Below are positions 10,801 to 17,098 of a DNA stretch of 64,000 bases, piece after piece (positions within the stretch are counted from its first letter, which is position 1; each line of letters starts with the position of its first letter). Source of the DNA: Candidatus Obscuribacterales bacterium (GTDB taxonomy: Bacteria; Cyanobacteriota; Vampirovibrionia; Obscuribacterales; Obscuribacteraceae). The DNA is taken from the NCBI GenBank assembly GCA_020054205.1, contig JAGVLS010000012.1, forward strand, positions 1 through 64,000, in the 5' to 3' direction. The position numbers were made by a program, and so were the translations under genes. The notes beneath the pieces were generated by a model. That model worked only from the letters and a program-made list of their open reading frames with translations, had not been told where the DNA came from and made no database searches.

Positions 10801-11154
10801 GCTAATCGATCATTCTATGTAGCTGCTGGACAAGAAGCAGTAATTGGAGCAAATGATCGCTCAGTAATAAACAGCATGAAATCGGAACCAATTGGTAGAC
10901 GTTTGGTTAAAGCAGCAGAATTGCATAATGCAAATGTTGCTTTAGCTACAGCTGAAGTATCGATTGTTTCATTGATTCAAAACAGCAGACTCTTGAGCAG
11001 GCTATACGAAAGTAATGCCAAAGAAGATAAAGCCATAGCTGGTGATATCCTCAAGATGGCAGCTTGTATCACACAAATTACTGGTAATCGTGGACCATAT
11101 TTGCAGCAATATGCAAGTAAAGATGCAGCTGCAAGCATTGGAAAAACCTACTAA
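1891..11154 (+). CDS. Giant secreted Gly/Asn-rich tandem-repeat protein with FecR-like C-terminal region
   Basis: This 3087-residue protein starts at ATG 1891 behind AAGGATTGTATAAAA. Residues 1-35 form a signal peptide with a probable cut near LPTLAQ-DA. Residues 40-500 resemble filamentous-haemagglutinin-like beta-helix sequence (repeated short strands such as LTNAGTIYA and LNNAGLIQA), but I see no two-partner secretion motif. Residues about 624-1327 hold ~13 repeats of ~56 aa with GNGGNGG cores. Residues about 1339-2301 hold 26 repeats of 37 aa with an AGRDxxMDSIF strand and a GGSSxFGNGGNGG turn. Residues 2570-2620 include a Cys-rich stretch (RCNCVNC). Residues about 2670-2720 and 2900-2988 look like FecR-type beta sandwiches. 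No C-terminal membrane anchor or sorting signal is apparent. By analogy with large repeat adhesins I infer a cell-surface or matrix role; substrate and secretion route are unknown. A terminator follows directly. Confidence 0.9.
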   Translation: MINSNFSRGLYKAVALISAFCFSFGNLNLPTLAQDASSATPPPANNIVVIDSNSSHANDLAISSGQTVVIDFGSSSTLNLLGDLTNAGTIYAISTNPLVTSGSFNANNIYNSGLLTSILPGLGIPGLSIDLSSLVSNFSLVLNALQNITNTGTISSAGNLSMSAGASINNGAMASMMAMNNLNLQAANILNSGQIASQLGTISAYTAALNNAGLIQASQGSVNVQNLIGNSMSVNNVLGSIFANDKILFETLGTVFANDGSILSKANLKIDGGDLTANTIAANSPDGMVSMHVNSINGGLEIKGGDAQVSTQSGDLNLAMIDLSGDPIFATPGNLNIGGLFNILNGFTFRTFGGDFIALAGGDITSNKNGTVDTSGILGFGNIHLASGVTYQVNGVNNANHPLLGAFPCADCSLSYSITGNSAGGGNIALSNVNFVTEGKNFTAEAHGVNPAKGNIALGNVTTSGANGNNAFLFLFGANAGQNAGNVNIFAPGNINVASITARGGNGGSGNAFFSNGQNAGNGGEVDVLSFANGAVNVGAINSSGGNGGNGGDLGLHIETGSTVDLLAALGGNGGNAGDVSISTGNNSITTASIVANGGNGGHAGNAQASDVDASGLIGDANLHVGNGGSGGNGAEIGVFSNSQITVNGNVQAKGGHGGNGGEDLLSSANSVGIFSGNSLDIGNGGNAGDGGAAIILGQNGNITVNGSINVDGGNGGNGGSEAASSAETISLASANDIDIGNAGHAGDGGKVSFANLSGHTTVNGVVSAKGGHGGNGNENFATYALSAGLAGVNAFDIGNGGNGGMGGNVGAISTSGNINFNDTVDVSAGNGGNGASNILTAGENLGMVGYNAMSAGNGGNAGGAGYVGITTDSGDIFVDSVNAIGGNGGNGGSGIASYMLSLGTFALAGLSYGNGGYGYYGGGVELTSNTGDIEVGGIDVSAGNGGHAQEALFTLAFAGGVEGLNTITAGNGGNAGGAGFINVSSDDGNINMNGDVHLNGGIGGNGANQMLTLQGNISDTAINELNMGNGGNGGPGGQIAVKSKSGVITTNNVINANAGNGGEAGSEALALGSAEPSESGNGILLGNGGHGANGGSIEISSKSGDIFVNGPLNANGSHGADGGNLLGTLVSSSGVLAANLISVGNGGVGGSGGLININSTSGKIIGNGHMMVLGGNGGDGGHELLSGASSVGLFAFNAMVVGNGGIGGNGGNINVSSNDDVQANGMLASRGGNGGNGGHNIVSVAFAAGLIAVNALNVGNGASGGNAGDIKVISHNGNVLVGSVLSQGGNGGDGGYGLAALGIDAGLLASTTYVVGTAGHGGNSGLVRLSANKDLTAGVITSLGGEGGSAFLADAGNGGNTGRIDLDAGRDFLMATIFDFAGNGGNALVGNAGNGGNTGVITIDAGRNFTMDSIFAVAGNGGDTLAGNAGDGGNARDVSLSAGRDIHMDSVFVLGGEGGFALLGTGGDGGNAHDLSINAGRDLFMDSTFVIGGMGRGTLIGSGGRGGNAGNTDINVARDIHMDSVFSHGGNGASSLLAGGRGGDVGFVRLNAGRDIDMDSVFHTGGSGGNGLIAAGRGGDAWYVRVSASRNVNMDGILSLGGDGGSSLLGNGRRGGDIDNVTVTAGDTVNMMSIVAAGGNGGSSLLGKGGRGGDGNYVLVATGQNIVMDTILASGGNGGSSLLGRAGRGGDSGEIIAVAIFNDASISTAIANGGDGGSSLLGRGGRGGDAGNMFIAAGDNVNLGLLLANGGDGGSSLLARAGRGGNTGDMTVFAGNNNNTGLVVSLAGDGGSSLARAGRGGDTGNMSFTALNGNINMGSIFNVAGNGGNSVFGRAGRGGDTGNIIAESGNNLNLGLIWNQGGRGGSSVFANAGRGGNIGEIDLIAGRNLNMATIFGFAGRGGSSVFGNGGNGGSTGAITIDAVRDVSMDSIFAIAHRGGSSVFGNGGNGGNTDVVSVKAGRDVSMDSIFVVARRGGSSVFGDAGNGGSAGSVRVEAGRDLFMDSIFAIAGRGGSSVFGDAGNGGSIFNVNGGSTGSVIVSVGRDVNMDGILMVAGRGGSSIFGDAGDGGNAGIAIVSAQRDIDMDSIIAIAGRGGSSIFGDAGNGGSTNLMLVIADRHVNMADISSLAGDGGFSGVNNGGNGGTTGGISVTATNGNVNMGSIAAIAGSGGGSGLGNGGNGGDTNIIFVSAGNNINMADMISLAGNGGFSIFGNGGNGGEADHVIAEANNNLSLGSAISIGGNGGFSLFGNGGNGGNGKIISLTAANGDLIFAGNIGTKGGDGGNSIFGNGGNGGNSGIVDMFAEQNVITFTSLQVFALGGQPGNNGGAGGVGGNITVVANTGSIQTVCTEYLTNSWGAGNSAGDITLTAINGDIVTGTLDARGFQGANGGNITTESVNLYIACCNVDGNSIVTSSDGGDAGNIMITTSSTNMFVVGTLVGPNGTFGNIEANGVNGGRIDFRNGGGQQISAGNSVIANGTTGDGGRIMFALDNPGSGPLTVIVDGFVQATNNLGNSGRIGFHSGAGQDLNVFGTGTAWAGEWVSFGNLDFATLDLAPVNAGFLTPFPTLLALVGEFRCNCVNCFPAAGAPNAIAAAPPGNSNLNVPGFLTGLPPTDLTRGRFTQPVTTPSCNPSRLVEYPEEQQESNWVVATEPGEPYAFPNDDSAVILATPGTIFNLSGDHTITVKEGKVIVLAGNKSVNVSTHMGMLTVQASSSSAINQNRFGLVKVANLQGRENSMQIARRGEQAKIALAVGEEVSLLDTLVATAGASDYVPDPSAPTQAGPISNVNMSRQQLDPETSGYIDQLRRCKNGCLTLDMKKNLDQLLASYDSDNAKIAKNQRVKAQGLSGRAEIISYRQSNEGNYYLPVAMTSPATTQAVEQVDVMIAARNDSALIKYMAGTEIVAGDLDVVSFKQGEALITAVKPMQIKTSRCDINLKRGATVLISDDGNTVSVRNVLEKNADSLAVNVANRSFYVAAGQEAVIGANDRSVINSMKSEPIGRRLVKAAELHNANVALATAEVSIVSLIQNSRLLSRLYESNAKEDKAIAGDILKMAACITQITGNRGPYLQQYASKDAAASIGKTY
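3760..5870 (+). repeat. ~168-bp tandem repeat array (about 13 units) inside the giant gene
   Basis: About thirteen degenerate units of ~56 codons each contain two Gly/Asn-rich turns (for example DIGNGGNAGDGG and later DGGNGGNGG) separated by hydrophobic strand segments. Units are diverged in sequence but keep the spacing, which suggests an old array under structural constraint, compatible with a beta-solenoid. Confidence 0.75.
5905..8791 (+). repeat. 111-bp tandem repeat array (26 units) inside the giant gene
   Basis: Twenty-six units of 37 codons can be counted by their GG-turn followed by GNGG or GRGG. The period is exact in places: GATGCTGGT recurs at 5992 and 6103, 111 bp apart. Neighbouring units in the 7450-8200 stretch are very similar (AGRGGSSVFGNAGNGG variants), pointing to local duplication. 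One unit near 7965-7995 carries an extra insertion of about 8 codons. Confidence 0.85.
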
Positions 11155-11157
11155 TAA

Positions 11158-11180
11158 TTTTTTGCAGTGGGTGCAAAAAA
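11158..11180 (+). promoter_or_regulatory. Stem-loop with GTGGG loop, copy 1
   Basis: TTTTTTGCA and TGCAAAAAA form a 9-bp stem around a GTGGG loop immediately after the giant gene's stop codon and directly before its terminator. The same element recurs at 11448-11464 before the next terminator. Confidence 0.5.
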
Positions 11181-11181
11181 A

Positions 11182-11207
11182 GGGCTCTGGTTTTCCAGAG
11201 CCCTTTT
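11182..11207 (+). terminator. Rho-independent terminator of the giant repeat gene
   Basis: GGGCTCTGG (11182-11190) and CCAGAGCCC (11195-11203) form a perfect 9-bp GC-rich stem with a TTTT loop, followed by TTTT. It lies 28 bp after the stop codon of the giant gene and should end its transcript. Confidence 0.9.
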
Positions 11208-11301
11208 AATTTGTGTACTACATAATTCCACATTGTTTTGCCGTTAGTCTGGCTTTAATCTATATAAAACACGAAACCAACATTTTTCTGAGGGAGATTA
11301 A

Positions 11302-11439
11302 ATGATGGCTGAGATTAAAAAAGCATATATTGCTTTAAAAACGTTTGCTAAAGATAATTCTATTTATCTTGGCGATTTTTGCTTTGGATATAGATTTAAA
11401 AGAGCTCTTAGTACAGTCAGAGCACAGTACAGGTACTAA
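11302..11439 (+). CDS. Small 45-residue protein, unknown
   Basis: ATG at 11302 (a second in-frame ATG follows at once) opens a 45-codon frame ending TAA at 11437-11439. A good ribosome binding site, GAGGGAGA, lies just upstream. A promoter-like TATATAAAA lies near 11261, and a dedicated terminator follows 28 bp downstream. The product is basic and aromatic (AEIKKAYIALKTFAKD near the start, FGYRFKRAL and QYRY near the end) with no signal peptide. The stand-alone transcription unit makes a real small protein or a small RNA with a coding capacity plausible. I do not recognise a family. Confidence 0.5.
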   Translation: MMAEIKKAYIALKTFAKDNSIYLGDFCFGYRFKRALSTVRAQYRY

Positions 11440-11447
11440 GATAAAAG

Positions 11448-11464
11448 TTTGCAGTGGGTGCAAA
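11448..11464 (+). promoter_or_regulatory. Stem-loop with GTGGG loop, copy 2
   Basis: TTTGCA and TGCAAA flank a GTGGG loop. The 20-base core is identical to copy 1 about 290 bp upstream and again sits directly before a terminator. The duplication suggests a shared 3' element rather than chance. Confidence 0.5.
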
Positions 11465-11467
11465 AAA

Positions 11468-11500
11468 GCCTCTGGTGAAAACCGGAGGCTTCTATTTTTT
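11468..11500 (+). terminator. Rho-independent terminator after the small ORF
   Basis: GCCTCTGGT (11468-11476) pairs with ACCGGAGGC (11481-11489), one G-T wobble, with a GAAA tetraloop. A T-rich tract TTCTATTTTTT follows. Confidence 0.85.
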
Positions 11501-11645
11501 ACGTTTAAGGGTTAATGTAAGGAAGTGGTTAAGTCTATGCAAAGCCAATAGCTAACGCATAAATGGACATTGATATATAATCTTCGGCACTTAGTATAAA
11601 AATATAACGGTTCCGCACTGGTTGATTTTTGAGGGGGAAACTAGT

Positions 11646-13271
11646 ATGCCAGACCAACCTGTTTTTGATTTTGTTCTGAAAGAACAAAAAGAAATTCCAT
11701 CAGAAAATGATAATTCCAATAGCAATTTAAAATATTTAGAAGTTGTAGATAATAGTAGTAAATTAAATCCTGCTATTAGATATAACCAGGAAAATGCAAA
11801 TGATGCATCAAAATTTCCTATGGCAGATTTTCCTTACGCACAAAATATATTGGGCTCACTTAGTCGAGACAATGCCCATGTCAATGAAACAGAGCCAATT
11901 TCTATTGGTTACGATGGAAATATCAAATATTCTCGGCAAATTGATTTAAATGATGGCAATGTGTGGGATACAAAATTTCAAGAAAATGTATTTGTTGGAA
12001 AAAATGGTCAAGTTCAAAAAGTGGAAATTGATTTTGGTGAAACTAAAACACTTAAATTTGGTGTTGGCGCGGAACAATTTGAAATTAATGTAGATAAGCT
12101 CAATATTGAACGCACAGAAGATGATTTGTTTAAAATATCTGTGCCTTTGGGTGAAGGGCGGGCAGATAAAGTATTTTATACAGATAATAAAGGTAATATT
12201 GCTATGGATGAATATCATAACCTTAAGCAATTAGGTGAAAAAGGTGTTTTTAAATTAATTGCTGGTGATTTAAATCAATTATCAATGGAACAAATTAAAA
12301 AAGCTAATCCAGAAAAATTAGTTTTAAATCTTACCTGTGTATCTCAAGAAGGTTTAAATAGACTGCAAGAACTCTCTAGTATTCCTCAGCTGGAATTAAA
12401 CATAGATATTCCTTATAACGGACCTGTTATAGAGCTAAAAAAAGGTGCAGATGAATTAAGTGCAGACGCTTTGAAATCTATAGAGAATATGGGCAATATT
12501 CATGCTTTAAGTATTAGTCTGGAAAAACATCCTGTTACTTTTGAACCTGTATATGTATCTAGTAAGTCTTTAGCGGTTGTCTCTAGCTTGAAAAACTTAG
12601 AACATTTTTCTTTAAGAGATGCACAACTTGATTCAAATAGTTTAGAAGGTGTAAGTAAATTACCACAATTAAAGAGCTTTGCTTTAGAAACAATAGATCT
12701 CAACTGGGCACCAGATGCGTTGCAACATATAAGTAATATGCGTAACTTAGGCGAATTATCTATGAATGTAGTAAGCCTGAAAGAAAATGATATTAGAAAT
12801 ATTGCTTCGCTAAATAATTTGAGTAAGCTTAAACTGAGAGCAGCCGATCTAACAGATTCTCATATAGAGAATTTATTACCTATGGACAATCTTGAACATC
12901 TAAATATAAGTGGAAATCCAATTACAGATGTGGCTCTTGCAAGAATATCTAAACAGTCGGATCTGAAAGTTCTAAATATAAGTCATACTTTGATTACTGA
13001 CAAAGGACTAGAACACTTAAAAGCATTGAATGATCTTACATCTTTGGATATTTATGCTACAAGAATTACAGATAACGGATTGAAGAGTCTTTTAGACATG
13101 GAAAGTCTTCGATATTTAAATGTAAAATATACAACAGTATCTAGCCAAGGTATGAAAGTTTTATTGCAACACCCAAGCCTAAAAGAAGTTATATGTACGC
13201 TTGAAGGCGTGCAAAGTACATTAGGCAAAGAATTTCGCTATGCAAAAAAGATGCTTGTGACAGCAAGCTAA
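11646..13271 (+). CDS. Leucine-rich repeat protein
   Basis: The start is set at ATG 11646, behind GAGGGGGA; an in-frame TTG at 11622 lies upstream of that ribosome binding site and is less likely. The 541-residue product has no signal peptide. Residues 1-190 are polar with no known domain. From about residue 200 on the protein is built of leucine-rich repeats of ~24 residues. The clearest are at the C-terminus (LEHLNISGNPITDVALARI, LKVLNISHTLITDKGL, LTSLDIYATRITDNGL), of the ITDxGL type common in large environmental bacteria. LRRs bind proteins; the partner is unknown. The 3' end overlaps the convergent phosphatase gene by 83 bp. Confidence 0.85.
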   Translation: MPDQPVFDFVLKEQKEIPSENDNSNSNLKYLEVVDNSSKLNPAIRYNQENANDASKFPMADFPYAQNILGSLSRDNAHVNETEPISIGYDGNIKYSRQIDLNDGNVWDTKFQENVFVGKNGQVQKVEIDFGETKTLKFGVGAEQFEINVDKLNIERTEDDLFKISVPLGEGRADKVFYTDNKGNIAMDEYHNLKQLGEKGVFKLIAGDLNQLSMEQIKKANPEKLVLNLTCVSQEGLNRLQELSSIPQLELNIDIPYNGPVIELKKGADELSADALKSIENMGNIHALSISLEKHPVTFEPVYVSSKSLAVVSSLKNLEHFSLRDAQLDSNSLEGVSKLPQLKSFALETIDLNWAPDALQHISNMRNLGELSMNVVSLKENDIRNIASLNNLSKLKLRAADLTDSHIENLLPMDNLEHLNISGNPITDVALARISKQSDLKVLNISHTLITDKGLEHLKALNDLTSLDIYATRITDNGLKSLLDMESLRYLNVKYTTVSSQGMKVLLQHPSLKEVICTLEGVQSTLGKEFRYAKKMLVTAS

Positions 13272-13737
13272 GAGGATCAAATTGATCTCCCCATTTCAAC
13301 CTTTCTTCTCCTAAATCTTTATGGGTTTGTAAGCGCAACTTTTGCAATATTGCCTCTGCATCGTTTTGTGGGATTCCCATAAATCGCAAAAAGCCATAAG
13401 TAATCATACCTGTGCGATGAATGCCGGCTGAACAATGAATATATATGCTGCCGCCGCTGGATAAAATGTCATGCAATTGTTTATATAAATCAATTACTGT
13501 ATTGATTTCATTGTTGCTAATTAGATCGGCTGAGGGGAGAGGAAAATGGAGCCATGCTAATTTAGCTTTTTGGCATGCTTTATTTATTGAGTCAGCATCT
13601 TCTCTTGCTGATAATAAAGTTAAAACATGAGTTATGCCGACGTTTTTCAATGAAGAAATTGCCTTTAATTTTGGTCGATGTCCAATGGCAATGTTTCCGT
13701 TATTTATAGCAACTAAGTTTGGGGTAATTTCTGCCAT
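13189..13737 (-). CDS. Dual-specificity/tyrosine-type protein phosphatase
   Basis: The 182-residue protein carries the cysteine phosphatase signature HCSAGIHRTG at about residues 101-110 (HCx5R, catalytic Cys and Arg present). An upstream general-acid region around LPSAD lies where dual-specificity phosphatases have their Asp. It should dephosphorylate Tyr or Ser/Thr residues, or possibly another phosphoester. The start overlaps the end of the next upstream gene by 25 bp, so the two are probably co-translated. The last ~28 codons lie antisense to the end of the LRR gene, downstream of the family's core domain, so the tail may be non-conserved read-on sequence. Confidence 0.85.
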   Translation of the reverse strand: MAEITPNLVAINNGNIAIGHRPKLKAISSLKNVGITHVLTLLSAREDADSINKACQKAKLAWLHFPLPSADLISNNEINTVIDLYKQLHDILSSGGSIYIHCSAGIHRTGMITYGFLRFMGIPQNDAEAILQKLRLQTHKDLGEERLKWGDQFDPLSLLSQASFLHSEILCLMYFARLQAYI

Positions 13738-14303
13738 GCTTCAATATCTTCTACTGTAATACTAGGATAATAAATTGCCCAGTTTGCTTCATCGCAGTCT
13801 TCCAACCAGAATAATTGTCCATAAGGCTTTATAAATGTGTTATGGATAATTTTAGATAATAGTTTATCTTTAGCATTTTTGCTCAAAGAAAGGGAGTTTA
13901 TAGCTTGATTTATCTGAGTGCGCAAATCCTGTAGTTGTTGACTAAAAGATTCAGGTGGCTTGCAAGAGCCGTATTGAATAAATTCTTCGTACATAGAAGT
14001 TGAATAGCCACCATCGTATGGGGGTTTACATTGTGAAAAGAAATCAACGCCCGTTTCATAGAATGGCACAAAGTAAATGATTTTCTTTAGAGTAGAAAGA
14101 GATATCAAATTTTCAATTGTTTTTACTAGTTCTAACCATAATGTAATTGAAATGCCTTTATCAAAATGATAAACCAAACATTGTCCCCAATCTAAATCGA
14201 TTTTAGGATAATTATATTTATTGAGATGATAATATGTCCAAAATTCAGCAGTTAATGGATATTGGGCCTGTAATTCATCATTTAGCTGTTTGAATGTATG
14301 CAT
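13713..14303 (-). CDS. Hypothetical protein, 196 residues
   Basis: I do not recognise this protein. It is soluble-looking, rich in Tyr, Trp and Phe, with no signal peptide or membrane segment. It has an LDWGQCLVYHFDKG stretch near the N-terminus, a predicted amphipathic helix in the middle (FSQQLQDLRTQINQAINSL) and an aromatic C-terminus (LFWLEDCDEANWAIYYP). It sits between the FAD dehydrogenase gene (12 bp away) and the phosphatase gene (25-bp overlap), so all three are likely one transcript. Confidence 0.65.
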   Translation of the reverse strand: MHTFKQLNDELQAQYPLTAEFWTYYHLNKYNYPKIDLDWGQCLVYHFDKGISITLWLELVKTIENLISLSTLKKIIYFVPFYETGVDFFSQCKPPYDGGYSTSMYEEFIQYGSCKPPESFSQQLQDLRTQINQAINSLSLSKNAKDKLLSKIIHNTFIKPYGQLFWLEDCDEANWAIYYPSITVEDIEAWQKLPQT

Positions 14304-14315
14304 TATGAAACCTGA

Positions 14316-15737
14316 TTAGGCCATGACTTTGCTCATTTCTTTTAAGCGCTCACGAACACCTTCGCCAGCTAACATGCCAGATGTTGCAGCTTGTCCAACC
14401 CCGCGTGTCCAGCTACTGGAGTCTCCAGTAATGTATAAATTAGGTACATTGGTTTCCATGTTTTTGCTCACAACAATAGAGTCTGGATAACTCTTACATT
14501 CTGGTGCATAAAGCAATGTTGATTCTGAGGCGACACCCGGGCAAATTTTATCGAATGCATCTAAATACTCGATGATACCTTCTAAAATTCTATGTGGATA
14601 AGCTAATGATATATCACCACATTCTGCTTCTAATGTAGGTTTTACTAAATTGTTAGCAACTGATTTAGTGCGTCTGCCTGCTCTTAAATCACCAAGGCGC
14701 TGAATAAGTGGGCCGCCACCGGCGAGCATATTTACTATTTTGGCAATATTTTGTGAGTATAATTGTGGATTTTTAAATGGACGCGTGAATGTTTTAGATA
14801 CTAAAACAGCAAAATTATTATTTTCAGACTTCTCATACATTTTTGAGTGTCCGTTTACAAGTACATATTCACGATGATTTTCTGGTGTAACAAATCCTTT
14901 TGGGTTTGAACAAAAATTACGTACCACATCATTTGAGCGACGGCTGCGATAATAAAGCTTTGGTTCGTAAAATCTTTTATCTACTTCTTCCGTAAAATAA
15001 CAACTAGTTTCTACTCTGACACCAATATCAACTTGTCCAGGATATATTTCCAATACTTTATAGAATTCTTGTTGTGTGAGCCAATTAGCACCACCACGTC
15101 CTACAGACATTATGCAAAAATCAAATAATTCTTCTTTCTCTTCGCCAGGCTTACGGTAATGATCGTAGACTACGGCAAATTGGTCTGAGCGTCTTGATAC
15201 TGACATAACTTTAGAGTCCCAATGAAAAGTTATATTTGGACCTTTGCTGGTTATTTCATTCAATATTGAAGTGTTAATAGCAGGGGCATTGTCAGATCCA
15301 CAATGCAAAAGTTCTTGATAATGATAAGTCATGCCAGCAAGTGTTGCTCGCTTTTTTATCCACTCTAAATCGTCAGCATCTGGTTTTACAACTGGAATTT
15401 CAACTGGTGCATGAGTCAATATAGTTTGTCTTACTTTGTCTAAACGTTTTTGTAATTCAGTTTCACCAATTAAATCGTAGAGCCTGCCGCCAATTACAGG
15501 AGAAGCGGAAAGAATAACTTTAAAATCATTCCAGCTACCGGCTGATTGTCCAGGAGCGCAATAACTGCAAGCTTTAGGTGGGCATACTTCTAATTTGCCC
15601 TGGTCGATAGGGCAAGCATATCTTTTATCGTAAGTTGGTCCAACGTCAAAAACATGTACTTCAACGTCAGCTCCTGCTAATTCTTTTAAACAGAATAAGC
15701 CCGAGGCTCCGAGTCCGATGAGAGCTAGCTTTCGCAT
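14316..15737 (-). CDS. FAD-dependent dehydrogenase, COG2509-like
   Basis: The N-terminus shows the dinucleotide-binding GLGASG loop. It is followed by the hallmark Cys region of the COG2509 family (KRYACP, then CPPKACSYCAPG) and a WNDFKVILS/IGG segment. The C-terminus has the second FAD contact (NLYITGDSSSWTRGVGQA). It likely binds FAD in the cytoplasm; the substrate of this family is uncharacterised. The start is placed at ATG 15737 because GAGG lies 5 bases upstream; an in-frame GTG at 15743 falls within that ribosome binding site. Length 473 residues is normal for the family. It heads a three-gene set with the unknown protein and the phosphatase. Confidence 0.8.
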   Translation of the reverse strand: MRKLALIGLGASGLFCLKELAGADVEVHVFDVGPTYDKRYACPIDQGKLEVCPPKACSYCAPGQSAGSWNDFKVILSASPVIGGRLYDLIGETELQKRLDKVRQTILTHAPVEIPVVKPDADDLEWIKKRATLAGMTYHYQELLHCGSDNAPAINTSILNEITSKGPNITFHWDSKVMSVSRRSDQFAVVYDHYRKPGEEKEELFDFCIMSVGRGGANWLTQQEFYKVLEIYPGQVDIGVRVETSCYFTEEVDKRFYEPKLYYRSRRSNDVVRNFCSNPKGFVTPENHREYVLVNGHSKMYEKSENNNFAVLVSKTFTRPFKNPQLYSQNIAKIVNMLAGGGPLIQRLGDLRAGRRTKSVANNLVKPTLEAECGDISLAYPHRILEGIIEYLDAFDKICPGVASESTLLYAPECKSYPDSIVVSKNMETNVPNLYITGDSSSWTRGVGQAATSGMLAGEGVRERLKEMSKVMA

Positions 15738-15856
15738 GCACACCTCAAAGATGGGTCCATCTCTACATCTAATCTGTTGCTGCGCATGTCAATACGGGCA
15801 GCCTTGGCACCCATTGGAAAATATTACCATAAATACTCTTAGAAACTTAGAGAAAT

Positions 15857-17098
15857 TCATGAAACGTAAACAGGATTTCTCTCTTTATCCATAGTTTCCA
15901 GCATATTATGCAATTGGTCGGTCATATCTTGGGTTGCAGAGGTTAAGAGGGCTCTTTTATTCTTCTTATATTCAGGATAAATTTCCAATAAATTAATAGG
16001 CTTACCTATATCTAATAAGATTAGCCTTTTACCTTTGTCGGAAATTTTGTTAAAAATCTCAGTTTCAAGCAGTTCTATTACATTTACCAAGCGCTCTTGG
16101 GTTGTGGGTGGGTGCAGATATCCATCGTATATGGCTATGTAGGTGACAATACGATCTAAGTCTCTATAGAAATCTCTCATCCGTTCAGTTTTCTTTTCGT
16201 GGATTTCTTTTTCGTAGCCGGATAATTCATTTATATCACCATAAATAAAATCATCCAGCTTATTGCGCAATAGTCTTACGCAATCTAAATGAGAGCCAGA
16301 ATTTGGTAATTCCACACCTAATATGTCAGCCATTTTTCTCAAAACAGCAGCTCTTAAACCATTTAGTCTTTCATTTAAAGAGTCATCTGGTTTTGCTTTG
16401 ATGTTGTAACCATCTTCTAATACTCGTACTACTTTTATGCCGGCATTTCTTACTCGTTGATAAAGAGAAATGTTGTCACCACATTTGATACCAAGGTGTT
16501 TTTCAATTTTATTTATCCGATCGATTAATATGTTGGTAATATTGTGGGGAAAAGTGTATTTAAGAGCAATGGGAAGTATATATACAGGCTCATTTGCCTT
16601 AGTTTTTTGTAATTCGTCTAAAGCCCAAAAAGCAAGTTGTACGGCTCCAGATTCAAGCGGTAAGAGAGAATCGTTTTGCCTAGATATTTCTCCTTCTGGA
16701 AATAAAACAAGTTTATTTTTACCGGCGACAATTATTTCTTTTGTTTTTTTAAATGACTCTCTATCGGCGGCACCACGCACCACAGAATACACTCCCAGGT
16801 TTTGAAATATCCAGCCATTTAGTCCAAAATTCCAATCGAAAACTTCGCGCGCGCAGATGTAATTGAAATTTTCATAAGCTTGCATAGAAAGATAAAGCAT
16901 TACTTCCGGATCATTGCGATGGGAATGATTTGGGCATATGACGGTACGTTTGCCTTTGAGCTGGTTAAATCGCTTAAGCCCATCACCTTGAATTTGAATA
17001 TCGGCTCCTAAGAGTCTAAATTGCTTTACCAGGGGAAATAAAAATTTTGCTGTTGCTACAAAAAACGGATTATCTATAGGTGGTCTGAAATCAAGCAC
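15857..17098 (-). CDS. PlsC-type lysophospholipid acyltransferase with C-terminal extension
   Basis: The acyltransferase motifs are present: NHSHRNDP (HX4D catalytic pair) near residue 58 and LFPEGEISR near residue 133. It should transfer an acyl chain to a glycerolipid or related acceptor at the inner membrane face. The family core ends near residue 230; the last ~180 residues are helical and charged and have no domain I recognise. The gene overlaps the upstream deacetylase gene by 8 bp, so the two are translationally coupled. This suggests a joint role in envelope or lipid-linked glycan modification. Confidence 0.85.
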   Translation of the reverse strand: MLDFRPPIDNPFFVATAKFLFPLVKQFRLLGADIQIQGDGLKRFNQLKGKRTVICPNHSHRNDPEVMLYLSMQAYENFNYICAREVFDWNFGLNGWIFQNLGVYSVVRGAADRESFKKTKEIIVAGKNKLVLFPEGEISRQNDSLLPLESGAVQLAFWALDELQKTKANEPVYILPIALKYTFPHNITNILIDRINKIEKHLGIKCGDNISLYQRVRNAGIKVVRVLEDGYNIKAKPDDSLNERLNGLRAAVLRKMADILGVELPNSGSHLDCVRLLRNKLDDFIYGDINELSGYEKEIHEKKTERMRDFYRDLDRIVTYIAIYDGYLHPPTTQERLVNVIELLETEIFNKISDKGKRLILLDIGKPINLLEIYPEYKKNKRALLTSATQDMTDQLHNMLETMDKERNPVYVS

